From Arenibacter latericius DSM 15913 (GTDB lineage Bacteria > Bacteroidota > Bacteroidia > Flavobacteriales > Flavobacteriaceae), in NCBI RefSeq assembly GCF_000424985.1, contig NZ_AUKX01000007.1, positions 1 through 64,000 of the forward strand: a stretch of DNA of 64,000 nucleotides. The letters are read 5' to 3'. A model generated the notes under the pieces. It saw nothing but the letters and a program-made list of their open reading frames with translations. It was not told where the DNA came from and ran no database searches. Within the stretch, counting starts at the first letter, position 1. Each line of letters opens with the position of its first letter. Shown here one piece after another: positions 28,433 to 37,611 of the stretch. A program made the translations under genes and the position numbers.

Positions 28433-28566
28433 ATTAAATATTTCTGATTATCCCCGGATCCTTATTTTATTGAAGCGATAGTTTAATAAGGAGATTGATA
28501 ACTTTAAACTCTTTACCTATAGAGTACTCATAAAGAATTGAGGCAGAATACCATAGCTATAAGAAA

Positions 28567-29319
28567 TTATGAATTCATCGCAGAAATTATAAAATCCTTA
28601 AACTCTTTTGATATAGGAATCAGAGTTTCGTTGATTAAAATATCTCTAGAATTTATAGCATCAATATGATCTACATTTACAATATAGGATTTATGCGCTC
28701 TATAAAACTTCTGCTTTGGCAATTTTTCCAAATAGTCTTTAAGAGGTGACCGCACTAAAAACTTCTTATCTACCGTATTTACTTCTAGGTATACATTATC
28801 TGCCTTGATAAATTGGATATCACAAAATTGTATACGATAATATAACTGTTGTTTTTTAACAAAAATAGAATCTTTTAAGACAGTGTTAGAGATCACTTTA
28901 TCATCCTCTTCCTCACTATGCGCATCCCCTTTCTTTGCTACACTAATAAAATTAGATAAGGCAATCTCAATAGATGTGTATAGATCCTGCTGCTCAAATG
29001 GTTTTACTAAATACCCATTTGGTTTAACGCTCTTGGCATTTTCCACTGTTGCCCTGTCCGAGTTAGATGTGACAAAAATGAATGGAATATCATAGTTTTC
29101 CCTGATGTGTTTACCGAGGTCTATTCCGGTTTTATCAGATGCTAAAATAATATCTATCAGTACTAAATCTACCTCTTGATTTTTTAACACCTCTATTGCT
29201 TGTTCATAAACTATAACATTGTCTACAATGACATAGCCTATTTCTTCCAACATAGATTGCATATCATCTGCAATAATTACGTTGTCTTCTACTATAAGAA
29301 TTCGAATTGGTTGTTCCAA
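28567..29319 (-). CDS. LytTR-family response regulator
   Basis: A 250-residue two-domain regulator. The receiver (about 5-120) has E11-D12, phospho-acceptor D56 in LVLIDI, Thr in FVTSNSD and Lys in LVKPFEQ. A linker of mostly acidic residues (EEEDDK) leads to a LytTR DNA-binding domain at about 150-245 (IQFIKADNVYLEV, FYRAHKSYIVNVDHIDAI). LytTR regulators usually act with a membrane LytS-type kinase, and none is adjacent. It lies 47 bp after the menA stop on the same strand. Confidence 0.93.
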   Translation of the reverse strand: MEQPIRILIVEDNVIIADDMQSMLEEIGYVIVDNVIVYEQAIEVLKNQEVDLVLIDIILASDKTGIDLGKHIRENYDIPFIFVTSNSDRATVENAKSVKPNGYLVKPFEQQDLYTSIEIALSNFISVAKKGDAHSEEEDDKVISNTVLKDSIFVKKQQLYYRIQFCDIQFIKADNVYLEVNTVDKKFLVRSPLKDYLEKLPKQKFYRAHKSYIVNVDHIDAINSRDILINETLIPISKEFKDFIISAMNS

Positions 29320-29366
29320 AATTTAAGTTTTTGTTGGTTGGTTTTTCGGTTTGTTAGTCTAAAACA

Positions 29367-30272
29367 CTATAAATTAGTGAAACTAATATAAAATAGAAGT
29401 GCCACTAAAAAAGTACTGAGTGCTAATTTTTTTAATTCTGGATCGAGTAAAACAGTGTTTTTCACCCTCAGCATCTTTATCAAGTGTATAAATATAGGAA
29501 TAAATGCTAATAAATGTAAGACATTCTTCCATTCTTCATAATGCAAAATAGTATAAATCAACATACAAACAAAACTTAATACTATTAATAGTGTATGGTA
29601 TATCTTACCGTGGTACACCCCTATTTTCACTATTAGTGTATTTTTATTAGCAAGCTTATCTGATTCATAATCTCTAAGGTTGTTTAAGTTGAGTACACCA
29701 ACACTTAATAGACCTATAGTAATGGCAGGAAATAAAGATGATAAGTAGATGGCTTTAGTATAAAGAAACATAGATCCCATTACCGCTATTAATCCGAAGA
29801 AGAGGAATACAAAAACATCACCATAACCTTTGTAACCATAGGCAGAATCTCCTACTGTATACCTAATGGCGGCCCAGATACCAAATCCTCCAAGGAATCC
29901 GAAGACCAATATGTATTTTAAATTTTCAGTTCCAAAAGAGAAGTAAAGCAAAGCAAGAACTAGGGCTATACAAATAAAAATAGTGATAATTATTCCATGC
30001 TTTAATTGGGCTCTACTGAGAAGGCCACTTTGAAGCACACGTTTAGGACCTACTCTATTTTCGTTATCTGTACCCTTAACGCCATCTCCATAATCATTAG
30101 CAAAATTGGAAATGACTTGTAAACCTACTGTTGTAAGAATGGCAAATATAAATATAAGCCAATCAAAGCTACCATACATAGTTCCTAGGGCAGTACCCAC
30201 AATAATTCCTGATAAGGATAGCGGAAGGGTTCTTAACCGTGCCGCATTGAGCCAAGCTTTTGTTTTCAACAA
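29367..30272 (-). CDS. menA: 1,4-dihydroxy-2-naphthoate polyprenyltransferase
   Basis: A 301-residue UbiA-superfamily membrane enzyme that attaches the polyprenyl tail to 1,4-dihydroxy-2-naphthoate in menaquinone synthesis. The first Asp-rich motif NFANDYGDGVKGTDNENR and the second, LNNLRDYESDKLANKNTL, are both present. About eight to nine helices are visible, and the start LNAARLRTLPLSLSGIIVGT is typical of MenA. It begins one base after the SPOR-like gene's stop, so the two are co-transcribed. Other men genes lie 2-5 kb to the right on the same strand, but not contiguously. Confidence 0.94.
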   Translation of the reverse strand: MLKTKAWLNAARLRTLPLSLSGIIVGTALGTMYGSFDWLIFIFAILTTVGLQVISNFANDYGDGVKGTDNENRVGPKRVLQSGLLSRAQLKHGIIITIFICIALVLALLYFSFGTENLKYILVFGFLGGFGIWAAIRYTVGDSAYGYKGYGDVFVFLFFGLIAVMGSMFLYTKAIYLSSLFPAITIGLLSVGVLNLNNLRDYESDKLANKNTLIVKIGVYHGKIYHTLLIVLSFVCMLIYTILHYEEWKNVLHLLAFIPIFIHLIKMLRVKNTVLLDPELKKLALSTFLVALLFYISFTNL

Positions 30273-30273
30273 A

Positions 30274-30873
30274 TTAGTAAGGGTCTTCTATTTCTATTCG
30301 TTTTCCATCTCTATAAGATGCAACAAAAGCATCTTTAAATCCCATTTTCACCAATTGATACCTAAAAGAACGTGCTTCTTCTAGCGTTTCAAAATTCCCT
30401 AAGGAATAAGAATAAAACGGATTTGTTTTTGCAAATATGGTGTTTCCTAGAGATTCAGAGGCGAGAGTAAGGTTATTATCTATAAAAGATTTTACCTGAA
30501 CCGAATATATTTTTTCTTTTTCGAGAAACTTTTTAGCCAAATAAAATTCCTTTACCAGGCTTAACTCTTCATTTTTCTCTTTTAGATTATCTATTCGTGC
30601 TTTAATCACTTCTAAGCTATCTATAGAAACTAACAGATTGTTTCTGCTCTCCATATTAGTAGACCTTACAAAACCAGCGTTGTAAGAAAATACGGCTAAG
30701 GTAAATATTAAAAAAAATACAGTAATGCTACCAAATATATTTCTTTGGATCTTGCTACGCCTTAACTCCTTATTCTTATATTTTATTTGATCCAATAAAC
30801 GCTCATTAATTAATTGAGCCTTATCAATATCTTTATGCAATTCTAACAAATCGCTTTCTTCAATGAACGGCAT
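30274..30873 (-). CDS. Membrane-anchored coiled-coil protein with SPOR-like C-terminus
   Basis: A 199-residue bitopic protein: charged cytoplasmic N-terminus (1-45), one helix at about 47-65 (SITVFFLIFTLAVFSYNAGF), a coiled-coil (75-125) and a C-terminal part (about 122-195) with IYSVQVKSF and YSYSLGNFETLEEARSFRYQLVKMGFKDAFVASY. The latter resembles the SPOR fold, which binds denuded septal peptidoglycan. The match is partial. It sits immediately upstream of menA, which is convenient for expression but does not explain its role. Confidence 0.68.
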   Translation of the reverse strand: MPFIEESDLLELHKDIDKAQLINERLLDQIKYKNKELRRSKIQRNIFGSITVFFLIFTLAVFSYNAGFVRSTNMESRNNLLVSIDSLEVIKARIDNLKEKNEELSLVKEFYLAKKFLEKEKIYSVQVKSFIDNNLTLASESLGNTIFAKTNPFYSYSLGNFETLEEARSFRYQLVKMGFKDAFVASYRDGKRIEIEDPY

Positions 30874-31213
30874 AGAAGTAATATTTTAGGGGGTGAATAC
30901 TTAAATATAACTCAAAACAGCGAAAACTTTATTATTTTCTCCAATTCTGATGTAAATTTAAAAGAATTTGCGATTAAATGATAAATATCGGAGAATAATT
31001 TTAAAGTCAATCGAAGCTATACAACTTATAATCAACACTTTATTAATAACTCCCTTTTATTTACCTACTGCCAATTGAACATATATTTTTATTGCTCAAT
31101 AAAACGGCAACAACTAAATTTTAGCATTTTAAAAAACTGAAGATTACCTAAAGGGTTTATATAAAAACAAATAAGTTACTCTTAACTCGGAATCAGTTTT
31201 CTAGACTTAATAC
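30874..31213. other. Intergenic, no gene seen
   Basis: 340 AT-rich bases between the SPOR-like gene and the CvfB-like gene, both on the minus strand. It should hold the promoter of the SPOR-like/menA unit; no exact consensus match was found. Confidence 0.45.
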
Positions 31214-32044
31214 TTATATCATTCGTATACCGTCTGTACTAATTTCTATTTTACGTTCCTTATATAGCGCCCCAATTCCTTTCTTAAAGGTTTTTTTACT
31301 CATTTGAAGTATCCTTCTTATTTCCTCTGGGTCAGATTTATCATGAAGCTCAAGATACCCCCCATAGGCTTGTAATTTTTCGTAAATAAGATTAGCTGCA
31401 GGCTCTAAACTTTTATATCCTATAGGTTGTAGAGATACATCTATCTTATTATCGGGCCTAATGAACTTGATATATCCAACGAGCTGATCTCCTACAGCTA
31501 TAGTCTTAAATACTTCATTGGCATAAACTAATCCTTTGTGACTTTCGTTTATAATAACTTCCCAACCCAAGTCCGTGAACCGGGTAACAGTTAAATTAAC
31601 TTTATCCTCTTCTTTTACGGTAAGGGTATCGTTAGATAAGAATTTATCGAGTTTATTAGAGGCAACCAATCTATTGGTTTTTTCATCTAAATAGCAGTAT
31701 ACCACATACCATTGGTCTTGTCTCATCTTGCTACGCTGCTCGCGAAAAGGAACCAACAAGTGTTTCTCTAACCCCCAATCCATAAAAGCACCGTACTCAT
31801 TAACCTCAGCAACTTGAAGCAACCTAAATTGATTAACCATTATATAGGGTTCCAAGGTAGTGGCTACAATACGCTCCTCGTGGTCTAGATAACAAAACAC
31901 CTCCAAGAACTCCCCAATCTCATATTCCTCTGGTACATACTTATTAGGTAATAATACGTCATTCCCTTCTTCATCTCCTAAAAAAAGACCTACTGTTGTG
32001 TCTCTTAATATTTCTAATTTACTATATTTTCCAAGTGCTATCAT
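31214..32044 (-). CDS. CvfB-family S1-domain RNA-binding protein
   Basis: A 276-residue protein of the CvfB/YitL family: tandem S1-like domains (LEILRDTTVGLFLGDEEG, LQVAEVNEYGAFMDWGLEKHLLVPFREQ, GLVYANEV with VGYIKFIRPDNKIDVSLQP) and a C-terminal winged helix (RRILQMSKKTFKKGIGALYKERKIEI). The family was first described as a virulence and RNA-related regulator in Staphylococcus. An in-frame ATG five codons upstream (32059) exists, but flavobacterial members begin at MI-x-LGKY, so I choose 32044. Confidence 0.9.
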   Translation of the reverse strand: MIALGKYSKLEILRDTTVGLFLGDEEGNDVLLPNKYVPEEYEIGEFLEVFCYLDHEERIVATTLEPYIMVNQFRLLQVAEVNEYGAFMDWGLEKHLLVPFREQRSKMRQDQWYVVYCYLDEKTNRLVASNKLDKFLSNDTLTVKEEDKVNLTVTRFTDLGWEVIINESHKGLVYANEVFKTIAVGDQLVGYIKFIRPDNKIDVSLQPIGYKSLEPAANLIYEKLQAYGGYLELHDKSDPEEIRRILQMSKKTFKKGIGALYKERKIEISTDGIRMI

Positions 32045-32074
32045 GCTGCAAAAATACACTATAAAAGAGTTCTA

Positions 32075-32108
32075 ATAAAAAAAAGCCGCTCTTTTTAAAG
32101 AGCGGCTT
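32075..32108 (-). terminator. Terminator of the DUF2853 gene
   Basis: Perfect 12-bp stem AAGCCGCTCTTT / AAAGAGCGGCTT with a TT loop. On the minus strand it is followed by a run of eight Ts, 20 bases after the stop at 32129. Confidence 0.88.
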
Positions 32109-32128
32109 AAATATTAAAATATTGTTGC

Positions 32129-32473
32129 TTACTTATTGTAAATTGATTCTTTATTAAAGTGCTTAGCCAGCATATAATATATTACTGCCCTGTACTTGTT
32201 TCTTTCAGATTTACCGTACTTCTCGATAACGGAGTTAATAGCTTCCATTAACTTAGGACCATCTTCTAACCCTAGCTTTTTAATTAAGAAGTTGTTCTTT
32301 ACAGTCGCCAGTTCTTTATCATCCGATCCAGAAACTCTTGATGCATCAGCATTATAGATTGAAGGCCCACAACCGATGGTAACCTTAGTCAATAAATCCA
32401 TATTAGGTGCCTCTCCAAACTTATCCTTTATGTCTGCGGCATACTTTTCAATCAATTCGTCTCTTTTACTCAT
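32129..32473 (-). CDS. DUF2853-family protein
   Basis: A 114-residue soluble helical protein. Its start KRDELIEKYAADIKDKFGEAPNMDLLTKVTIGCGPSIYNADASRVSG is characteristic of DUF2853, a small family common in Bacteroidota and some Proteobacteria. Function unknown; the GCGPSIYN loop is its most conserved part. It follows menD by 35 bases on the same strand and ends at a strong terminator, so it is probably the last gene of the men transcript. Confidence 0.88.
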   Translation of the reverse strand: MSKRDELIEKYAADIKDKFGEAPNMDLLTKVTIGCGPSIYNADASRVSGSDDKELATVKNNFLIKKLGLEDGPKLMEAINSVIEKYGKSERNKYRAVIYYMLAKHFNKESIYNK

Positions 32474-32508
32474 AATTCTAGTTAATGATTTGTAAATTAA
32501 TTCTAGCC

Positions 32509-34266
32509 CTAATATATGAAATCAAAATAACCTAGCAAAATTTCATCATTCAATAATCTAGGGGTTTTTATTTCCATTATTTTAGGTCGATGAGACTTTG
32601 CATAAAACTGATCTAATTCTGATTCTAATGACGTTTCATCCGCCACAGAAATAAAGTCGAAATTATAGGTCTTGGCAATTTGAGAAAGATCTATCTGATG
32701 AGTTGTTTCAAAAAAGGTTTCAAAATTATCGGACTTCTCTTTCCCTGGTAAGATCCTAAAAATACCACCTCCACTATTATTAATAACTATAATTCTGAAG
32801 TCTGGACGTATATATTTTATCCACAACGCATTACTATCGTATAAAAAACTAAGATCTCCAGATATTAATAGGGTTGGCGCTTCTGCATATAAGGCTGCAC
32901 CAATAGCGGTAGAAGTACTGCCATCTATTCCACTTGTTCCACGGTTGCAAAAAACAGATACGGAAGAATCCAAATCAAACAATTGTGCATAACGTATTGC
33001 AGAACTGTTACCCAATTGCAATTGATAATTATTTGGCACACTACCCATAAGATGATTAAAAGCCAACATATCACTAAAAGGTATTTCCTTCATATACTGC
33101 TCCCTCCTATTAATATAGTGCTCTTTAGCCTTGGACCAATATTGCTGATAAGCACTTTTAGATACCAAACTCTTATTCAACAACTTACCAAAGAAAGTAT
33201 TGGGATCGGTTTTAAAATGATGGGTAAGGCTAAAAAAGGTATTTGGAGCCTTTTGCACATCAATATGCCAATGGTAGGTAGGACTATATTCCCTTAAGTA
33301 TGCCTTAATTTTTTTGGAGACAATTAGCCCGCCAAAAGTTAGTACTACCTCCGGTTGCAATTCCTTAAACAATTCCTCTTTTTTAGGAGATTTTTCTATT
33401 GGCGCTATAATACTATCTATACTTGGAAAAAAATTAGGGTGATGCAAATTGGAGGTGCATTCTGTTAATACAATAACCGAAGGATCCATAGCTAATAATT
33501 CCAAATACTTTTGATCTACAGTGTTTGGAGAATTAACCCCTACCAATACTATTTTCCGTTTGGCCCTATTCCAAACCTCTATACACGCATGAAGATATTC
33601 TGAATCTAACTCCCTGCTTTCCTCATTTTTAAAATTAACTTTCGGAGTTAAGGTCGGCTCGGTGGCAACCTCATATAACGGTTCCTCGAACGGAACATTA
33701 ATATGAATTGGACTATTTTGATTACACACCAAATTTAAAGCCTTGTCTAAAACGGTATCGTTAAACTCTTGCACTGCAAGCTGCGCCTCATCAATATTTC
33801 TCCCACTAAGATTAGGTGCATCATATTTTAATACCTTCTCAGTAGCATGGGAAACGTCTAACTTTAAATTTGCACTAAAAGCAATATGATTCTTAAAAAC
33901 ATCTTCTTGCCTTATGGTCTGTCCATCACCAATATCTACCTTATATGGTGGTCTATCAGCAGATATAACCACCAAGGGGATATCACTGTAAAACGCCTCT
34001 GAAATAGCGGGATAGTAATTTAACAATGCACTCCCAGAGGTGCACAAGACAACAGTTGGCTCTTTAAGCTGCTGGGCTATACCCATAGCAAAAAATGCAG
34101 CACACCTTTCGTCTACAATACTAAAACAGTTAAAATAAGGGTCTTCAGTGAAACCAATTGTCAACGGGGCATTTCTGGATCCCGGAGAGATAATAATATT
34201 TTTTATACCTCTTGCTTTGCAATGGTATACCACAGTCTGGGAAGAGGGAATAATAGAGTATTTCAT
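32509..34266 (-). CDS. menD: 2-succinyl-5-enolpyruvyl-6-hydroxy-3-cyclohexene-1-carboxylate synthase
   Basis: A 585-residue ThDP-dependent enzyme that joins isochorismate and 2-oxoglutarate in menaquinone synthesis. The N-terminal SPGSRNAPLTIGF motif, catalytic-Glu region IVDERCAAFFAMGIA, LCTSGSALLNYYPAISEA and ADRPPYKVDIGDGQTI are MenD signatures. The C-terminal ThDP/Mg motif is ISGDLSFLYDSNAL...INNSGGGIF. ATG 34266 is used, with an earlier in-frame ATG two codons upstream. It lies 54 bases after menF. Confidence 0.96.
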   Translation of the reverse strand: MKYSIIPSSQTVVYHCKARGIKNIIISPGSRNAPLTIGFTEDPYFNCFSIVDERCAAFFAMGIAQQLKEPTVVLCTSGSALLNYYPAISEAFYSDIPLVVISADRPPYKVDIGDGQTIRQEDVFKNHIAFSANLKLDVSHATEKVLKYDAPNLSGRNIDEAQLAVQEFNDTVLDKALNLVCNQNSPIHINVPFEEPLYEVATEPTLTPKVNFKNEESRELDSEYLHACIEVWNRAKRKIVLVGVNSPNTVDQKYLELLAMDPSVIVLTECTSNLHHPNFFPSIDSIIAPIEKSPKKEELFKELQPEVVLTFGGLIVSKKIKAYLREYSPTYHWHIDVQKAPNTFFSLTHHFKTDPNTFFGKLLNKSLVSKSAYQQYWSKAKEHYINRREQYMKEIPFSDMLAFNHLMGSVPNNYQLQLGNSSAIRYAQLFDLDSSVSVFCNRGTSGIDGSTSTAIGAALYAEAPTLLISGDLSFLYDSNALWIKYIRPDFRIIVINNSGGGIFRILPGKEKSDNFETFFETTHQIDLSQIAKTYNFDFISVADETSLESELDQFYAKSHRPKIMEIKTPRLLNDEILLGYFDFIY

Positions 34267-34320
34267 TTGCACAAAAGTACAATCTCCGTCTTATTTAAAC
34301 CAATCCTACTTCCTAATAAT

Positions 34321-35430
34321 TTAACTGCTGATAATATTCAACATGGTTCTACTTTTATCACAGGTTTCTTTCCATTCCATTTCCGGATCAGACTCACGCG
34401 TAATTCCCCCACCAACGTAAATAGTTAACTGGTTTTCCTGCATTTTCATGCACCTTAGATTCACAAACAAGACGGTCTTTTTCTTGATAGTTCTATACGC
34501 TCTATGCTCTTGATTCCTTCGTTTTTCAGGTCTACTAACCTCCTCTCTAAGGTTTAACTCTCCCAAGAATCCAGTATAAAACTCACGATGATGTTTCTCG
34601 TTCTTCAAGATAAAATCCTTTGCCTTTAATTTGGGAAGCCCACATACAGCAGGAGTAGGATGCAAGGAATCTATTATCTCACCAATTCCCGTGTCTGACC
34701 TTACTACACCAGAAATAGCGGTCTTTAAATGCCAAAGTTCCCCAGCGCGTGTACTTATAGTTTCTGACACATTAGAAGAGGTAACCTTCCCCTCTAAAGA
34801 GTCTGTTATAAATTGGGTAACCATGTGTTGCTCATCTAACTCTTTATTGCCCCAAATAGGTTCTGCTTCCCCATTATATTTCTTAGTACCTGCTAGTGAC
34901 ATGGTGCTTAACCTTCTATTTTCCATTTCCAACAATAATTCTGGTGTAGCCCCCAGCCACATCCCTACCTTGGGATGATACCAGATATAGCAGAATGCGG
35001 TTGAATAATGAGACAAAATATTTTGAAATAGCTGAATTGGTTTTTGAGACGATTTCACTTTCACTTCTCTAGAAAAAACTACTTTTTCTAAATTCCCTAA
35101 TTTTATTTCGTCTATTCCCTTTTGTACTAACTCTAGATGAAAGGCCCTATCCGCTTCCTTTTCTTCTACATCCATCAGCGGACCAAAATTTTCTACTGCC
35201 CCTTCTAACTTGAGGGTTTCGGAAAAGGAAATGTCATTTCTTAATAAAATAGCTTTCTCCTTAGAATTAAAAGGTGCAAAGACAAATCCGCTTTCTTCGT
35301 AATCTACCACGGTATGCAGTTCCGCATTATTTTGCAAGATTAAATTTACTTTCTCCTCATTGGGCTTTCTATAAGCTACAAAAGGCAACTGAACTTTAAT
35401 TTGCTGAGCTATACGTTCCAAAAAATCCAT
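34321..35430 (-). CDS. menF: Isochorismate synthase
   Basis: A 369-residue chorismate-binding enzyme that converts chorismate to isochorismate, the first committed step to menaquinone. The chorismate-binding domain spans about 110-365: GNLEKVVFSREVKV, GATPELLLEMENRRLSTMSLAGTK, LHPTPAVCGLPKLKA, HHREFYTGFLGELN and VGGGITRESDPEMEWKET. Isochorismate rather than anthranilate or salicylate synthesis is supported by menD following directly. It starts 7 bases after the hotdog thioesterase gene. Confidence 0.93.
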   Translation of the reverse strand: MDFLERIAQQIKVQLPFVAYRKPNEEKVNLILQNNAELHTVVDYEESGFVFAPFNSKEKAILLRNDISFSETLKLEGAVENFGPLMDVEEKEADRAFHLELVQKGIDEIKLGNLEKVVFSREVKVKSSQKPIQLFQNILSHYSTAFCYIWYHPKVGMWLGATPELLLEMENRRLSTMSLAGTKKYNGEAEPIWGNKELDEQHMVTQFITDSLEGKVTSSNVSETISTRAGELWHLKTAISGVVRSDTGIGEIIDSLHPTPAVCGLPKLKAKDFILKNEKHHREFYTGFLGELNLREEVSRPEKRRNQEHRAYRTIKKKTVLFVNLRCMKMQENQLTIYVGGGITRESDPEMEWKETCDKSRTMLNIISS

Positions 35431-35437
35431 TCCCTTA

Positions 35438-35860
35438 TTATGCTTTTGGTAATGCTATGGTTGTTAATTTACAAATGGAAACTAAGTTATTATCCTTATC
35501 GGTAACCTTAATATCCCAGACTTGAGTGGTACGGCCTTTATGTACCATAGTAGCCTTAGCAAAGACCTCCCCTTCTCTTACACTTTTAACATGATTAGCA
35601 GAAATTTCTAATCCCCGTATGGCATATTTTTTGGCATCTAAAAAAATAAAAGAAGCGGCACTCCCCACACTTTCTGCCAATGCCACCGTAGCACCACCAT
35701 GCAAAACTCCATCTGGTTGATGAACTTTTGGTGTAACTGGCATTTTAGCCACCAAATAATTCTCTCCCACATCTATATATTCCATCCCCAAGGTTTCCAT
35801 CAAGGTTCCTTTACTGGTTTCATTACAAATACGTAGTATTTTCTCCTTATAATCTTCCAT
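35438..35860 (-). CDS. Hotdog-fold PaaI-type thioesterase, candidate DHNA-CoA hydrolase
   Basis: A 140-residue hotdog thioesterase: MEDYKEKILRICNETSKGTLMETLGMEYIDVGE, then the family core VHQPDGVLHGGATVALAESVGSAAS with the catalytic acidic residue in LAES. Being first in the unit hotdog-menF-menD, it is a good candidate for 1,4-dihydroxy-2-naphthoyl-CoA hydrolase (MenI role). Hotdog enzymes are promiscuous, so this is inferred from context. An in-frame ATG at 35887 adds nine residues; I prefer 35860 from family length. Confidence 0.85.
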   Translation of the reverse strand: MEDYKEKILRICNETSKGTLMETLGMEYIDVGENYLVAKMPVTPKVHQPDGVLHGGATVALAESVGSAASFIFLDAKKYAIRGLEISANHVKSVREGEVFAKATMVHKGRTTQVWDIKVTDKDNNLVSICKLTTIALPKA

Positions 35861-35931
35861 GAATAGATTTTTTGTAAAATTAAGCAATAGAAAATCAATA
35901 AATAACTTACTTTATACCCTATTTAACTCTT

Positions 35932-36582
35932 ATGAACCAACAAGAAAAACAAGTCACATACACCAGCACCAATACCTATCTCAGTTTAAATACTTTAGAT
36001 GAAAACACTAAAAACGTTTGGATTGTATTACATGGGATAGGGTTTCTTAGCAAATATTTTATTCAGTATTTTAAAGGACTCCCAAAAAAGGAAAATTATA
36101 TCATTGCTCCCCAAGCCCCCTCCAAATACTACCTAGGTTCTAATTATAAACATGTGGGTGCTAGCTGGCTTACCAAGGAAAATACGACTGAAGAAATAGA
36201 AAATGTAATCCGATATTTAGATGAAGTGCTACTAAACGAGAATATTCCTGCTGATTGTCGTCTTATTGTTTTGGGGTTTTCTCAAGGTGTTTCCATTGCA
36301 ACAAGATGGGTTGCTAAAAGTAAGATTCCTTGCAATGAACTTGTATTATATGCCGGGTCAATTCCCGCAGAACTTAAGTGGACCGACTTTAAATTCTTAG
36401 CTCCAATAAAAACAGAAATAAAAATTGTTTATGGGGAGCAAGACGAGCTCCTTACCCCAGAGCGATTGGAAAAAGAACGCCCTAAAATAGACGCTCTCTT
36501 TCAAGGAAGGGTTAAATATATTCCTTTTGAAGGAAGACATGAAGTGAAACAGAGCATAATAAATAACTTAGCTCCCAATTAA
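35932..36582 (+). CDS. Cytoplasmic alpha/beta-hydrolase (carboxylesterase/phospholipase type)
   Basis: A 216-residue protein without a signal peptide. VWIVLHGIGFLSKYF gives the oxyanion region, LVLGFSQGVSIATR the nucleophile Ser within G-F-S-Q-G, YGEQDELLTP the acid and EGRHEV the His. The G-F-S-Q-G elbow and length fit the phospholipase/carboxylesterase (YpfH-like) group of small esterases. It is divergent from the hotdog-menF-menD unit, sharing a short intergenic region. Substrate unknown. Confidence 0.86.
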   Translation: MNQQEKQVTYTSTNTYLSLNTLDENTKNVWIVLHGIGFLSKYFIQYFKGLPKKENYIIAPQAPSKYYLGSNYKHVGASWLTKENTTEEIENVIRYLDEVLLNENIPADCRLIVLGFSQGVSIATRWVAKSKIPCNELVLYAGSIPAELKWTDFKFLAPIKTEIKIVYGEQDELLTPERLEKERPKIDALFQGRVKYIPFEGRHEVKQSIINNLAPN

Positions 36583-36783
36583 CACAACATTTTTTCCTAG
36601 ATAAACAAAGCTAAATTTGATGATAAAGAATTGTTAACCAACCCATATACCTTTCCGTTTTTTCGTAACTTTAAAAGCTTGTTTATTCAAAAAATCAGGT
36701 GATTTCCTATCTGAGTTCTCCCCTAGTTATTTTACCCATCTTTTCTTACTACTCAGAAAAGAAAATCAACTAAAATCAATCAG

Positions 36784-37485
36784 ATGGATGCAATAAGATC
36801 TACCGCTTATTTAAAAAAAATAAGGAACAATTCCCTCTTCTCTGATATTAATGACGAGTCCCTATTAGAATTACTTGCCATTGCAAATCCATGCGACTGG
36901 CCAGAAAGAACTTGTATTCTACAAACCGATCAAGAATTACGTAAATTTTACATCATCACAATTGGAGTAGTTAAGGCTTACGACTACGATTCTAAAAACG
37001 ATAGAGAGTTGATACTTTCTTTACTAACCGAAAATGATGCGTTAAATGTTTGCTCCTTAATTAGTGAGGGAAGCACTAGCCTATATTATGAAACGCTAAC
37101 TCCTACAGAAGTACTGTATATCCCATTAAATAAAATGCAGGAATGGACTTCTAAAAATCCACTTTTCTTTAAACAAATATTAGCCTATGTGTTAAAAAAG
37201 ATGGAGCATTTGGAAGATATTGTATCAGACATCTGCCTTAAAGACACCTCAACACGCCTAGCTAAACTACTACTTCATTATACCAATAAGTCTACTAATA
37301 AGATTGAAACAATAGATGGGTTTACCCATAATCAATTGGCTGGATTAATTGGAACAACACGTGCTGTTTTAAATAGACACCTCCAGGAATTTAAGGAAGA
37401 GGGCATATTAGACATAAAAAGAAAACATTTAGAAATTATAGATTATCCTCTTCTTCATAAGAAAGCATCACCATTAAATATGTAA
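36784..37485 (+). CDS. Crp/Fnr-family transcriptional regulator
   Basis: A 233-residue regulator with a cyclic-nucleotide-binding beta-roll (about 20-135; FYIITIGVVKAYDYDSKNDRELILSLLTENDAL), the long dimer helix, and a C-terminal winged HTH at about 165-215 (FTHNQLAGLIGTTRAVLNRHLQEFKEEGILD). There are no clustered N-terminal cysteines, so it is not an Fe-S FNR. The cAMP-contact Arg/Ser pattern of true CRP is not evident. A perfect 18-bp palindrome lies 53 bases after its stop. Targets are unknown. Confidence 0.9.
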   Translation: MDAIRSTAYLKKIRNNSLFSDINDESLLELLAIANPCDWPERTCILQTDQELRKFYIITIGVVKAYDYDSKNDRELILSLLTENDALNVCSLISEGSTSLYYETLTPTEVLYIPLNKMQEWTSKNPLFFKQILAYVLKKMEHLEDIVSDICLKDTSTRLAKLLLHYTNKSTNKIETIDGFTHNQLAGLIGTTRAVLNRHLQEFKEEGILDIKRKHLEIIDYPLLHKKASPLNM

Positions 37486-37537
37486 TAGATTAACTAAACT
37501 ATTTAGCTATGTTAATATTATTATAAAGCGGAGACAT

Positions 37538-37555
37538 ATGCTACTTAAGTAGCAT
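37538..37555. promoter_or_regulatory. Perfect 18-bp palindrome between Crp/Fnr gene and a secreted-protein gene
   Basis: ATGCTACTTAAGTAGCAT is its own reverse complement and is followed by TTTAT. It may be the terminator of the Crp/Fnr gene or an operator for the next gene. The core TACTTAAGTA recurs at 48603-48612 upstream of leuC. Confidence 0.5.
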
Positions 37556-37611
37556 TTTATGCCTGTCTAAAATGGTATTTTCAAGATATACAAATCATAA
37601 ATTCATCAATC

